This document shows positions 1 through 9,714 of a DNA stretch of 64,000 bases, in pieces (position 1 is the first letter of the stretch; each line of letters opens with the position of its first letter). Below the pieces are notes generated by a model, which was given only the letters and a program-made list of their open reading frames with translations, searched no databases and was not told the DNA's origin. A program made the position numbers and the translations under genes. Source of the stretch: Eubacterium sp. (GTDB lineage Bacteria > Bacillota > Clostridia > Lachnospirales > Lachnospiraceae); contig JAFZRN010000023.1 of NCBI GenBank assembly GCA_017619835.1, positions 53,510-117,509 on the forward strand. The letters are read 5' to 3'.

Positions 1-1
1 A

Positions 2-529
2 TCGCTCACATTTGCGCTTGTTTCATTCATAGCTCTGGTGCTTGGATGGGTAACGGGAGGAAAAACGACACAGAGCTTTTTCGAGGTATACAGAAGCCCG
101 ATAAGCTTTGCCTGGTTCATAAGACTTTTCGGCCATGTACTGGGACATTCGAGTCTTGCACACTATGCATCCAATATGACGCTGTTCCTTTTACTCGGAC
201 CAGTGCTTGAGAATAAATACGGAGGTGGAACACTCCTTGAAACCTTCGGTATAGTCGCAGTGATATCCGGACTCATCAATATAATCTTCTTCCCTCATTC
301 GGCACTTCTGGGTGCGAGCGGACTTGTATTCATGATGATAGTACTTGTTTCGGCAGAGGATCTGAGGAGTAAGGAGATCCCAATCTCAATGATCCTGGTC
401 ATCGTAATATACCTTGGTTCCGAGATATGGAACATGGTCGCAGTCCGCGACAATATATCACAGCTTACACATGTTATCGGAGGCCTCTGCGGAGCTGTCT
501 TCGGAGGAATATTAAATTCTAAAAAATAA
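2..529 (+). CDS. Rhomboid-family intramembrane serine protease (5' end outside window)
   Basis: The frame is open from base 2, so the gene starts upstream of the window and the GTG at 38 is internal. Rhomboids cut transmembrane segments of substrates inside the membrane. The visible part begins in a hydrophobic helix, followed by GHSSLAHYASNM, which resembles the conserved HxxxHxxxN helix. The catalytic serine sits in GASG (codon 317-319) and the catalytic histidine in THVIGG (codon 470-472) in the last helix. Both members of the Ser-His dyad are therefore present and the protease is probably active. The product ends shortly after the last helix. It is followed by a strong hairpin terminator, so it is separate from the ATP synthase operon. 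The substrate cannot be told from sequence. Confidence 0.85.
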   Translation, partial: SLTFALVSFIALVLGWVTGGKTTQSFFEVYRSPISFAWFIRLFGHVLGHSSLAHYASNMTLFLLLGPVLENKYGGGTLLETFGIVAVISGLINIIFFPHSALLGASGLVFMMIVLVSAEDLRSKEIPISMILVIVIYLGSEIWNMVAVRDNISQLTHVIGGLCGAVFGGILNSKK

Positions 530-547
530 TTAATTTTTTTATTTTTT

Positions 548-595
548 GAGTGCAGATACAAGTAATATATACTTGTATCTGCACTCTATTTGTTT
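548..595 (+). terminator. Rho-independent terminator between rhomboid gene and atp operon
   Basis: A perfect 17-bp inverted repeat (548-564 with 570-586) has a 5-base ATATA loop. T-rich sequence lies on both sides, so it may work in both directions. The right arm overlaps the candidate -35 box of the atp operon promoter. Confidence 0.8.
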
Positions 596-601
596 TATAC
601 T
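573..601 (+). promoter_or_regulatory. Candidate sigma-A promoter of the atp operon
   Basis: TTGTAT (573-578), a 17-base spacer and TATACT (596-601) lie about 47 bases upstream of atpB. The -35 box lies inside the right arm of the terminator stem. The match is moderate, and position is the main support. Confidence 0.4.
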
Positions 602-647
602 ATATGGATGTTTTTAGAAGTAAAACGTAAGAAAGGAGAATAAGGTT

Positions 648-1502
648 TTGGACAAAGGAAAAAGAACCAGATTCCTTGTAGTTGTAGGTATAGTTCTGGT
701 ACTGCTCCTGGTCGGGATTATCTGTACATATAAGGGAGGCGAACATCGCGAAACCATCAGAGAAGTTATGAAGGATGCTGTTCTTCATGAAGATAACAAA
801 ATCTACTTCTTAGGGATCGCTGTCAATCCCGCTCTTATATCGGCATATGTGGTAACAGCCATAATTCTTTTCATTGCTCTTTTGATCAGAATATTTGCCG
901 TACCGCGTTTCAAGACTGTGCCCGGTAAATTCCAGTCACTTCTTGAGCTGTGGGTAGGATATTTTGATAATCTGGCCAAGACGAACAGTCCGCACCTGAA
1001 CAGTATCCTCGGAGCATATGTATTCGCAGCCGGATCGTATATCTTCATAGGAACTGTATTCGAGCTTTTCGGAGTACAGGGAGTAACTACAGAAGGCTAT
1101 CCGATAGCACTTCCCGCACCGCTGGCTGATATCAACGGAGCGATAGGAATGGGTGTGTTCTCATACTTATTCATTATGTCGGGCGGTATCATAGCAAACA
1201 AGATAAAGGGTGTAGGGCTCACGCTTAAAGAGTTCTCGCTTCCGATATCGATGAGCTTCCGTCTTTTCGGAGCACTCCTGAGTGGTCTTTTAGTTACGGA
1301 ACTTGTATATTATGCCCTGATGCTGAGCTTTGTGCTTCCCGTTATAGTCGGTGTGTTGTTTACACTGATACATGCAGTTGTTCAGGCATACGTACTTACG
1401 ATGCTGACATCAATCTACTACGGAGAAGTATCAGAGGTTCATGAAAAGAAGCCTAAGAAAGAAAAGAAACAGAAAAAGTCCGAGCTGGCTGCCCAGGCTT
1501 AA
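648..1502 (+). CDS. atpB: F1Fo ATP synthase subunit a
   Basis: Membrane stator subunit that forms the ion half-channels next to the c ring. The start is TTG at 648, chosen because AAAGGAG lies about 10 bases upstream; no ATG fits. The essential stator arginine is Arg205 in SFRLFGALLSG, within the penultimate hydrophobic region, and PAPLADINGAIGMG matches the conserved loop before it. The usual RLFGN is RLFGA here, so the sequence is divergent from the E. coli type. The last 20 or so residues are a lysine-rich tail (KKPKKEKKQKK) not typical of the family. It is the first gene of the operon a-c-b-(delta)alpha-gamma-beta-epsilon. Confidence 0.93.
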   Translation: MDKGKRTRFLVVVGIVLVLLLVGIICTYKGGEHRETIREVMKDAVLHEDNKIYFLGIAVNPALISAYVVTAIILFIALLIRIFAVPRFKTVPGKFQSLLELWVGYFDNLAKTNSPHLNSILGAYVFAAGSYIFIGTVFELFGVQGVTTEGYPIALPAPLADINGAIGMGVFSYLFIMSGGIIANKIKGVGLTLKEFSLPISMSFRLFGALLSGLLVTELVYYALMLSFVLPVIVGVLFTLIHAVVQAYVLTMLTSIYYGEVSEVHEKKPKKEKKQKKSELAAQA

Positions 1503-1544
1503 GATTCGGATAAATACTGAAAAAATATAGAAAGAGGTATCAAA

Positions 1545-1904
1545 ATGAAACTAATTAAGAAGACTGTTATAACAATCGCAATCCTTTTTGCAGCATTTGC
1601 ATTTATCTCTGCAGCAGCACCTGCAGCTACAACTTATGCAGCTGAAGAAACTGCCACTACTGAAGAAGCAAAGGATAATTCCACAGGTGCCAAGGCTCTG
1701 GCAGCTGCACTTGCTATCGGACTTGCCGGAGCAGCAGGAACAATAGCTATGGGTCTCGGCCTCAGTAAGTCATCAGAGGGTATTGCACGTCAGCCCGAAG
1801 CAGCTGGTAATATCAGAACAACAATGATTCTTGGAACAATCTTTATAGAGACAGTTGTTATCTATGCACTTATCGTAGCTATCCTTATCATATTCGTCTT
1901 GTGA
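1545..1904 (+). CDS. atpE: ATP synthase c subunit with N-terminal signal-like extension
   Basis: Rotor ring subunit of Fo. The C-terminal 80 or so residues are a standard hairpin of two membrane helices joined by the polar loop ARQPEA. The ion-carrying glutamate is Glu102 in FIETVVIY. At 119 residues it is about 35 longer than usual. The extra N-terminus has a basic start (MKLIKK), a hydrophobic core and AAPAATTYAAEE, exactly like a secretory signal peptide with cleavage expected after about residue 32-33. Compared with the Na+ ring of Ilyobacter, the Gln32 position is Met and Ser66-Thr67 are Thr-Val, while Tyr70 is kept. That favours proton coupling, by inference. The ribosome binding site is AGAGGT. 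Confidence 0.92.
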   Translation: MKLIKKTVITIAILFAAFAFISAAAPAATTYAAEETATTEEAKDNSTGAKALAAALAIGLAGAAGTIAMGLGLSKSSEGIARQPEAAGNIRTTMILGTIFIETVVIYALIVAILIIFVL

Positions 1905-1958
1905 TAAAGCATATAGTAACAGGTCACTAATTAAGTTTATTCATTGAGAGGTAAAAAA

Positions 1959-2435
1959 ATGCCATTAGGAATAGATATAACACAGATATTACTTCATATG
2001 TTTAATGTGGTACTTCTCTTCGCAGGTCTTTATATAATCCTCTATTCTCCTGTAAAGAAATTCATGCAGCAGAGAGAGGACCATTATAAAGAAATGGATG
2101 AGTCGGCTAAAGCGAAGCTTGCGGAAGCTGAACAGAAGAATGCCGAATATGAAGAAAAGCTGAAGAATGTTGATGCAGAGATTTCCCAGCAGAGGAAGAA
2201 GGCATCCATAGATCTTGCGGAAATGAGATCTAACGCGGAAGCAGAAGCAAGAGATTCCGCAAGTAAGATCATCGAAGAGGCCAAGAAGGATGCTGAGAAT
2301 CAGAAGAGAGCTATCGTTCAGTCAGCTAAGAAAGAGATTACAGAGATGGTAGAGGAGGCAACCCGTAAGGTTGTTCTCACCGAAAGCACCAGTGAAGCAT
2401 ATGACATGTTTCTTGATAATGCTGAAAGGAGCTGA
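1959..2435 (+). CDS. atpF: ATP synthase subunit b (peripheral stalk)
   Basis: One N-terminal membrane helix (residues about 5-27), then a long charged coiled coil that is the stator stalk, 158 residues in all. ATG 1959 is preferred over an upstream TTG at 1944 because GAGAGGT sits just ahead of it at 1945-1951 with normal spacing. The C-terminus shows nothing resembling the missing delta N-terminal domain. Only 5 bases separate it from the next gene, the delta-alpha fusion. Confidence 0.92.
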   Translation: MPLGIDITQILLHMFNVVLLFAGLYIILYSPVKKFMQQREDHYKEMDESAKAKLAEAEQKNAEYEEKLKNVDAEISQQRKKASIDLAEMRSNAEAEARDSASKIIEEAKKDAENQKRAIVQSAKKEITEMVEEATRKVVLTESTSEAYDMFLDNAERS

Positions 2436-2440
2436 AGATA

Positions 2441-4192
2441 GTGGCAGAAGAAAGAAAAACACGTGTCCTGCTCTATGCTCCGACAGAACCTGACGAAACC
2501 CAGAAAGCCAGACTGAATGCATTTGTCGCAAAAAAGCATGAGATTGAAACCGAGCTTCAGTGGATTGAGGACAAATCTCTTGAAAATGGCTTCCGTCTTG
2601 TAGTGGGTGAAGAGGTCTATGACTGGACCAGCGAGGGAAGACTTCATCAGCTCGAAGAAATGCTGAGGGAGATGAAGGTCGAGAAGGTTTCTTCGGGAGA
2701 AGAGCTTATCTCTCTTATGAAGACAAGTGTTCACGAGTGGGAGCCTCAGGTCATTTCAGAAGAAGAAGGCTATGTCGAATCAGTCGGTGACGGGATTGTC
2801 TTTGTTGATGGTCTCAAATCCGTTATGTATGGCGAGATAGTTGTATTTGAATCAGGCGTCAGGGGAATGGTTCAGGAACTGAGACCTGATGATATAGGTG
2901 TAATCCTTTTCGGTGATGATACCGAAGTTACCGAAGGAAGCAGAGTTCTGAGAACAGGAAAAACAGCAGGTATTCCTGTTGGTGAAGGGTTCCTCGGAAG
3001 AGTTGTTGATCCGCTTGGTAACCCGATAGACGGAGAAGGTCCGATAGAATCCGACGGCTACAGAGCTGTCGAGACAGCTGCTCCCGGAATCGTCGAGAGA
3101 CAGTCTGTAGATACACCGATGAACACGGGAATCCTTTCCATAGATTCCATGTTCCCTATAGGAAGAGGTCAGCGTGAGCTCATCATCGGCGACAGACAGA
3201 CCGGAAAGACAGCTATCGCACTTGATACAATACTTAACCAGAAAGGTAACGGAGTTATCTGTATATATGTTGCCATCGGTCAGAAGGCAAGTAGTGTGGC
3301 ACAGCTTGTCGGCACCCTTAAGAAAAAGGATGCCATGGATTATACGATAGTTGTTGCCGCAAATGCATCCGAGACGGCACCTATCCAGTACATCGCTCCA
3401 TATTCCGGAGCTGCACTTGCCGAATACTTCATGTGGAGAGGCAAGGATGTTCTTATCGTGTATGATGATCTGTCAAAGCATGCTATCGCTTACAGAGCTC
3501 TATCACTTCTTCTTGAAAGGTCTCCGGGCCGTGAGGCTTATCCCGGAGATGTATTCTATCTTCATTCAAGACTGCTCGAGAGATCGGCACGTCTTAGTGA
3601 GGAAGCAGGTGGAGGAAGCATTACAGCACTTCCGATAGTAGAAACCCAGGCAGGTGATGTATCGGCATATATCCCTACCAATATCATTTCCATTACAGAC
3701 GGACAGATATTCCTTGAGAGTGATCTCTTCTTCGCTGGACAGAGACCGGCCGTAAATGTCGGACTTTCCGTATCCCGTGTTGGTGGAGCAGCTCAGACCA
3801 AGGCTATGAAGAAGGCTGCAGGAAGCCTTCGTCTCGACCTTGCACAGTATCGTGAAATGGAAATCTTTACGCAGTTCTCCAGTGATCTGGATGATGCGAC
3901 CAAGAGGCAGCTGGCATATGGTCAGGGACTTATGTACCTCTTACGTCAGCCGCAGAATAATCCTTTTAAACCTCATGAGCAGGTTATCATGCTGGTGGTT
4001 GCTACTGCACATATCATGCAGGATCTGCCGGTAGATAAAATTGCCGATTTCAGAACAAAGCTTCTGGAATACTTCCATGAGGAAGAGGATGCACTTTGTA
4101 AACAGATAGATTCAACAGGTCAGCTTTCCGATGAAGATAAACAGACTATAATCGATGCAGCTAATACATTTATGGAAAGCTATAAAAATTAA
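2441..4192 (+). CDS. atpA: ATP synthase delta(C-terminal domain)-alpha fusion
   Basis: At 583 residues it is about 80 longer than a normal alpha. Residues 1 to about 78 are not alpha: [17 protein letters not shown] then [11 protein letters not shown] match the end of delta/OSCP (the E. coli pattern is KIDKSVMAGVIIRAGD then GRLERLADVL). From about residue 82 the protein is a normal catalytic-core alpha subunit. The P-loop GDRQTGKT is at 250-257, Walker B is in DVLIVYDD, and the arginine finger is Arg446 in SVSRVGG. There is no separate atpH in the operon, and the delta N-terminal helical domain is absent. The start is GTG 2441 behind AAAGGAG. The fused domain would place a stalk-binding module on each alpha. 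Confidence 0.93.
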   Translation: MAEERKTRVLLYAPTEPDETQKARLNAFVAKKHEIETELQWIEDKSLENGFRLVVGEEVYDWTSEGRLHQLEEMLREMKVEKVSSGEELISLMKTSVHEWEPQVISEEEGYVESVGDGIVFVDGLKSVMYGEIVVFESGVRGMVQELRPDDIGVILFGDDTEVTEGSRVLRTGKTAGIPVGEGFLGRVVDPLGNPIDGEGPIESDGYRAVETAAPGIVERQSVDTPMNTGILSIDSMFPIGRGQRELIIGDRQTGKTAIALDTILNQKGNGVICIYVAIGQKASSVAQLVGTLKKKDAMDYTIVVAANASETAPIQYIAPYSGAALAEYFMWRGKDVLIVYDDLSKHAIAYRALSLLLERSPGREAYPGDVFYLHSRLLERSARLSEEAGGGSITALPIVETQAGDVSAYIPTNIISITDGQIFLESDLFFAGQRPAVNVGLSVSRVGGAAQTKAMKKAAGSLRLDLAQYREMEIFTQFSSDLDDATKRQLAYGQGLMYLLRQPQNNPFKPHEQVIMLVVATAHIMQDLPVDKIADFRTKLLEYFHEEEDALCKQIDSTGQLSDEDKQTIIDAANTFMESYKN

Positions 4193-4195
4193 AAA

Positions 4196-6489
<2,294 letters not shown>

Positions 6490-6492
6490 AGT

Positions 6493-6903
6493 ATGAAACC
6501 ATTTGATTGCAGGATAATAGAAGCGGATAATACATTTTACGCCGGTAAAATGCTTTCTCTCATAGTCCCGGCTGTAGACGGCGAGTATGGTGTTCTTGCG
6601 ATGCACCAGAACGTGGTAGTTGCCATTATCCCGGGGACGCTTAAGTTTCAGGATGAGGAAGGCGAATGGCATGATGCTATTGTTTCGGACGGCATGATGA
6701 GGATTGAAGACGGAGATGTGCTCATCCTTGTGGATTCTGCCGAGTGGCCTTACGAGATAGATGCTTCAAGGATCAAAGCCAAGGAGGCTGCCGCCAGAGA
6801 GGCGATGCTCCAGAAGAAGAGCGTCCGTGAATATACTCTTGCCGAGTCGAGCTTAAAGAGAGCTATCGCGAGAATGAAATATTTTGATTCGATAAATAAT
6901 TAG
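6493..6903 (+). CDS. atpC: ATP synthase epsilon subunit
   Basis: Rotor foot and regulatory subunit, 136 residues. The N-terminal beta sandwich contains GEYGVLAMHQNVV, close to the usual GxxGxLxxHxP motif. The C-terminal part, rich in Ala, Lys and Arg, forms the two-helix domain that can inhibit ATP hydrolysis. It is the last structural gene of the atp operon, with DUF2752 6 bases further on. Confidence 0.93.
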   Translation: MKPFDCRIIEADNTFYAGKMLSLIVPAVDGEYGVLAMHQNVVVAIIPGTLKFQDEEGEWHDAIVSDGMMRIEDGDVLILVDSAEWPYEIDASRIKAKEAAAREAMLQKKSVREYTLAESSLKRAIARMKYFDSINN

Positions 6904-6909
6904 GATTTT

Positions 6910-7332
6910 ATGTATCAGAAAATGAGCCGCGAGGAGCGGGAAGCAAAATATCATATCAGCCTCTCTAAAGAGGATATCAGAAAAAGAACCATAAGAGATG
7001 TGGTTCTTCTTCTGGTTTTCGGGATAATATATTACTTTATGGTAAAGTATTCGCCGATAACTCCGAGATGCTACTTTAATGAACTGACCGGTCTTAAGTG
7101 TCCGGCTTGCGGAGTCACCAGGATGATCCTGTCCCTGATGCATTTTGATCTAAGAAGTGCATTTAATTATAATCAGTATCTTTTTATAACCAGCCCCTAT
7201 ATGGTTGGTGAAATTATATATCTTTTCTATATCAATGAATCGAAGATTCCGATGAACAGGGTGAATAAGATCATCCTCTATGTCTGGTTGGTGGGTCTGA
7301 TCGTCTTCGGAGTGATCCGGAACCTGATCTGA
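6910..7332 (+). CDS. DUF2752 membrane protein
   Basis: Small membrane protein of 140 residues. The family signature is KCPACGVTRM (CPxCGxTR) after the first membrane segment, followed by SLMHFDLRSAFNYN and further hydrophobic segments. The function of the family is unknown; the Cys pair could bind metal or form a disulfide. It lies 6 bases behind atpC, so it is probably transcribed with the ATP synthase, and a terminator follows at 7401. Confidence 0.85.
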   Translation: MYQKMSREEREAKYHISLSKEDIRKRTIRDVVLLLVFGIIYYFMVKYSPITPRCYFNELTGLKCPACGVTRMILSLMHFDLRSAFNYNQYLFITSPYMVGEIIYLFYINESKIPMNRVNKIILYVWLVGLIVFGVIRNLI

Positions 7333-7400
7333 GGCAAAAACAAAACCCTAGTAAAATAGCCATTTTCGGATGGTATCCAATGGATACTTTTTGCTGAAAG

Positions 7401-7420
7401 GCCCCTTTTGGGGCTTTTTT
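7401..7420 (+). terminator. Terminator of the atp operon
   Basis: GCCCC, TTTT loop, GGGGC, then TTTTTT. A separate 15-base palindrome, GTATCCAATGGATAC, lies just upstream at 7373-7387. Confidence 0.85.
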
Positions 7421-7447
7421 CTATTGAAAAAAATATATCCGGTGATA

Positions 7448-7464
7448 AAGTATAGTTATGAAGG
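7448..7464 (+). repeat. Duplicated upstream element, copy 1
   Basis: The 17-base sequence AAGTATAGTTATGAAGG is identical at 9665-9681, each time about 35 bases before the start of one of the two paralogous secreted-protein genes. It contains a -10-like TATAGT without a good -35 box, so it may be the promoter core. It shows that upstream region and gene were duplicated together. Confidence 0.6.
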
Positions 7465-7497
7465 TTTTTCAAAATTTTTTTTGGGAGGATGATTTTT

Positions 7498-9591
7498 ATG
7501 AGTAAATTGAGGAAGAGATTAGTTTCAATCGTTATCGCCTGCATGATGGTGATAACCCTGGTACCGTTTTCCGGAAGTAAGGTAAATGCAGCGGAAGAAT
7601 ATACGATTGATAAGATATCCATTAATCTTAAGCCGGGAACACTTATCAAGCCGGGATATGATGTTCAAATTCCGGGAGCATTGATAAAAGATACGGATTA
7701 TGAGATAGATGAAGCAAATACCGATGCTGCTTCTAATAAAGGCCTTAAATCCGGAGATATTATAATTGATTCTATCATCTGGGAGATGAAGGAAAATAAT
7801 GGTACATGGGAATCTTATTCAGGTACATTTGAAGTAGGTACTTATAGGATGCATGTGAAAGTAAAAACCAATGCGTATGATGCATATGTGAATCATGTAC
7901 AATATGAAAATGTATACACTTTTGATATGACGAGTGAAGGAGAATCCAGTTTTTACGTGAATGGAAGCAGGTTAGAGACTGATTCTGCTAATATTTCAGA
8001 AAGTGATTTCTATGGTCCGGAGTTTTCCATAACTGAGAGCAGTAAGGCTGAATATGTTCCGGAAAATACTACTGATCCAACTCCAACTCCTACACCTAAT
8101 ACACAGCAGCCTACAGCACAGCCCACAGCTCAGCCTGAAGTTTTATCTACAAAGATTACAGGTGCTCCTACGAATCTGGTTTGCTCACTAACAAATGCTG
8201 ATACAAAAAAGATAAATGTGGAATTCGAGCCTAATCTGGATTGCGGAATAGACACCAGCTGCTATTTAGTTGTTGCTGCTTCGACTGATAATAAGGCTAC
8301 CTGGAAGGAAGTGATCAAGCAGGATCTAACCGGAATTAAAACTTTGAGTCAGAATACTAATGCATTACGTGGAAGTTATAGTTTCAAAATAGAATTGGAG
8401 ACGACATACTATGTAAAGGTATACTATGTTGATTCTGACGGAAAGAAGGGACCGGATTCAAATATCTGTGGACCGTTTGGCCCTGTAGAAGATGAGTCTA
8501 AGATACCGGGTAAAGTAGAAGAGGCATCTAAGGTCGCTCTTAAGGAAACCGGAAATGACGCAGGTGTATTAAAGAAGGGTACAAGCGTTACATTTGAGAG
8601 AGCATTTTATAAGCTTACATTATCCGTAAAGGATATTAAGGGTACAGATGTTACTTTCGCTGTCAACCTGGCACCAAATAAGCCATATGACGCTTATCTA
8701 TTTATGTCACACGGCAGTATCAGTTATAAGGATAAAAAGGGTGATCCTCGTATCGAGTTTTTTATGAACGAAGAAGCAACTATAGATATGTCTAATATAG
8801 AAGTTGGATGTACTAAGATAACAATCCCTGTTACTGCTGAACTTCTTCAGAAATACGATAGAAACCAGAAGAAATATAAGTTCGAGGAAACATTCTACTT
8901 TGATAATGCTCCTCAGACACCTTCACTCGGTGTAACCAAGGCTGATAAGAAGAGCATTACACTTGGTAAGGCATATTCGGCAACAGCTAACTGTACTGAT
9001 TCGGGAACTACCGTTTACTACAAAAAGAAGGGCGCATCTAAATGGAAAGAAAAGTCATTTGCCAAGGGTAAGACTATAAAGCTTACCGGTCTTTCTGCAG
9101 GTACTTCATATCAGATTAAGGCAGTTAACTTCGTAAAGAGTAAAGACAGGAACGGAAAAGTAAAGACTATCAGCAGTAATGAAAGCAACGTAAACATTTT
9201 CAGAACTGCATATAAGTCAAGCCCTAAAGTAAAATCAGTTAAGACATCTAAGGTTAAGCAGAAGACCAAGAAGTTTAATGGTCAGTGGGTTAAGAGCGGA
9301 AATAAATTAAAGTGGCAGAAACCGTATACATTAAATGTTACTACATATAAGCTTACTATAAAGATGAAGTCAAAGCCAACAAATGCAGGCGGAATAGTTG
9401 TTAAGGATCCGGATGGAGTTGTACATATCATCAAGGGAGCAAAGAAAAAATATACGCTTTCAAGCGAGATAAAGGGATTCAAAAAAGGACAGACTGTTAA
9501 GTTTAAGGTTGCGACATTCGGAAACGGCGATAAGGTTGATAATATTACCGGTGTAAGCCCTTATAAGACAATTAATGTTACACTGAGATAG
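7498..9591 (+). CDS. Secreted modular protein with Fn3-like domains (paralogue of the next gene)
   Basis: Unknown function, 697 residues. The signal peptide SIVIACMMVITLVPFSGS ends near KVNA-AEE. An N-terminal beta domain (about 35-185) is followed by a Thr/Pro/Gln linker (about 189-215), an Fn3-like domain (about 218-345) ending GPDSNICGPFGPVE, a middle domain, an Fn3-like domain with SAGTSYQIKAVNF, and a lysine-rich C-terminal beta domain. There is no LPXTG sorting motif, so attachment is probably non-covalent through the basic C-terminus. ATG 7498 is preferred to 7489: GGGAGG abuts 7489 but sits 9 bases before 7498, and the paralogue at 9715 has the same layout. The C-terminal two domains recur in the protein at 39979. 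Confidence 0.85.
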   Translation: MSKLRKRLVSIVIACMMVITLVPFSGSKVNAAEEYTIDKISINLKPGTLIKPGYDVQIPGALIKDTDYEIDEANTDAASNKGLKSGDIIIDSIIWEMKENNGTWESYSGTFEVGTYRMHVKVKTNAYDAYVNHVQYENVYTFDMTSEGESSFYVNGSRLETDSANISESDFYGPEFSITESSKAEYVPENTTDPTPTPTPNTQQPTAQPTAQPEVLSTKITGAPTNLVCSLTNADTKKINVEFEPNLDCGIDTSCYLVVAASTDNKATWKEVIKQDLTGIKTLSQNTNALRGSYSFKIELETTYYVKVYYVDSDGKKGPDSNICGPFGPVEDESKIPGKVEEASKVALKETGNDAGVLKKGTSVTFERAFYKLTLSVKDIKGTDVTFAVNLAPNKPYDAYLFMSHGSISYKDKKGDPRIEFFMNEEATIDMSNIEVGCTKITIPVTAELLQKYDRNQKKYKFEETFYFDNAPQTPSLGVTKADKKSITLGKAYSATANCTDSGTTVYYKKKGASKWKEKSFAKGKTIKLTGLSAGTSYQIKAVNFVKSKDRNGKVKTISSNESNVNIFRTAYKSSPKVKSVKTSKVKQKTKKFNGQWVKSGNKLKWQKPYTLNVTTYKLTIKMKSKPTNAGGIVVKDPDGVVHIIKGAKKKYTLSSEIKGFKKGQTVKFKVATFGNGDKVDNITGVSPYKTINVTLR

Positions 9592-9626
9592 GTTTTTATC
9601 AAGACATCAAAGCTGACAAATATAAT

Positions 9627-9660
9627 ATTGGCGGTTTGGATTATTCCAAACCGCCATATC
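9627..9660 (+). repeat. Shared 3' hairpin, copy 1
   Basis: A perfect 11-bp stem (9630-9640 with 9645-9655) with a TTAT loop. The 34 bases are identical to 12218-12251. Here the hairpin is followed by ATTTAAG instead of a T run, so it may be a weak terminator or an mRNA-protecting stem. Confidence 0.8.
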
Positions 9661-9664
9661 ATTT

Positions 9665-9681
9665 AAGTATAGTTATGAAGG
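9665..9681 (+). repeat. Duplicated upstream element, copy 2
   Basis: Identical to 7448-7464. It lies just downstream of the first copy of the shared hairpin and upstream of the second paralogue. Confidence 0.6.
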
Positions 9682-9714
9682 ATTTTAAAACACTCTTTAG
9701 GGAGGACAATTTTT

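Noticed and set aside
2690-2720. Internal start that could make free alpha subunit from the delta-alpha gene
   Set aside because: Candidate ATGs at 2672 and 2717 have Shine-Dalgarno-like sequence that is too close or 17 bases away, so the fusion is taken as the main product.
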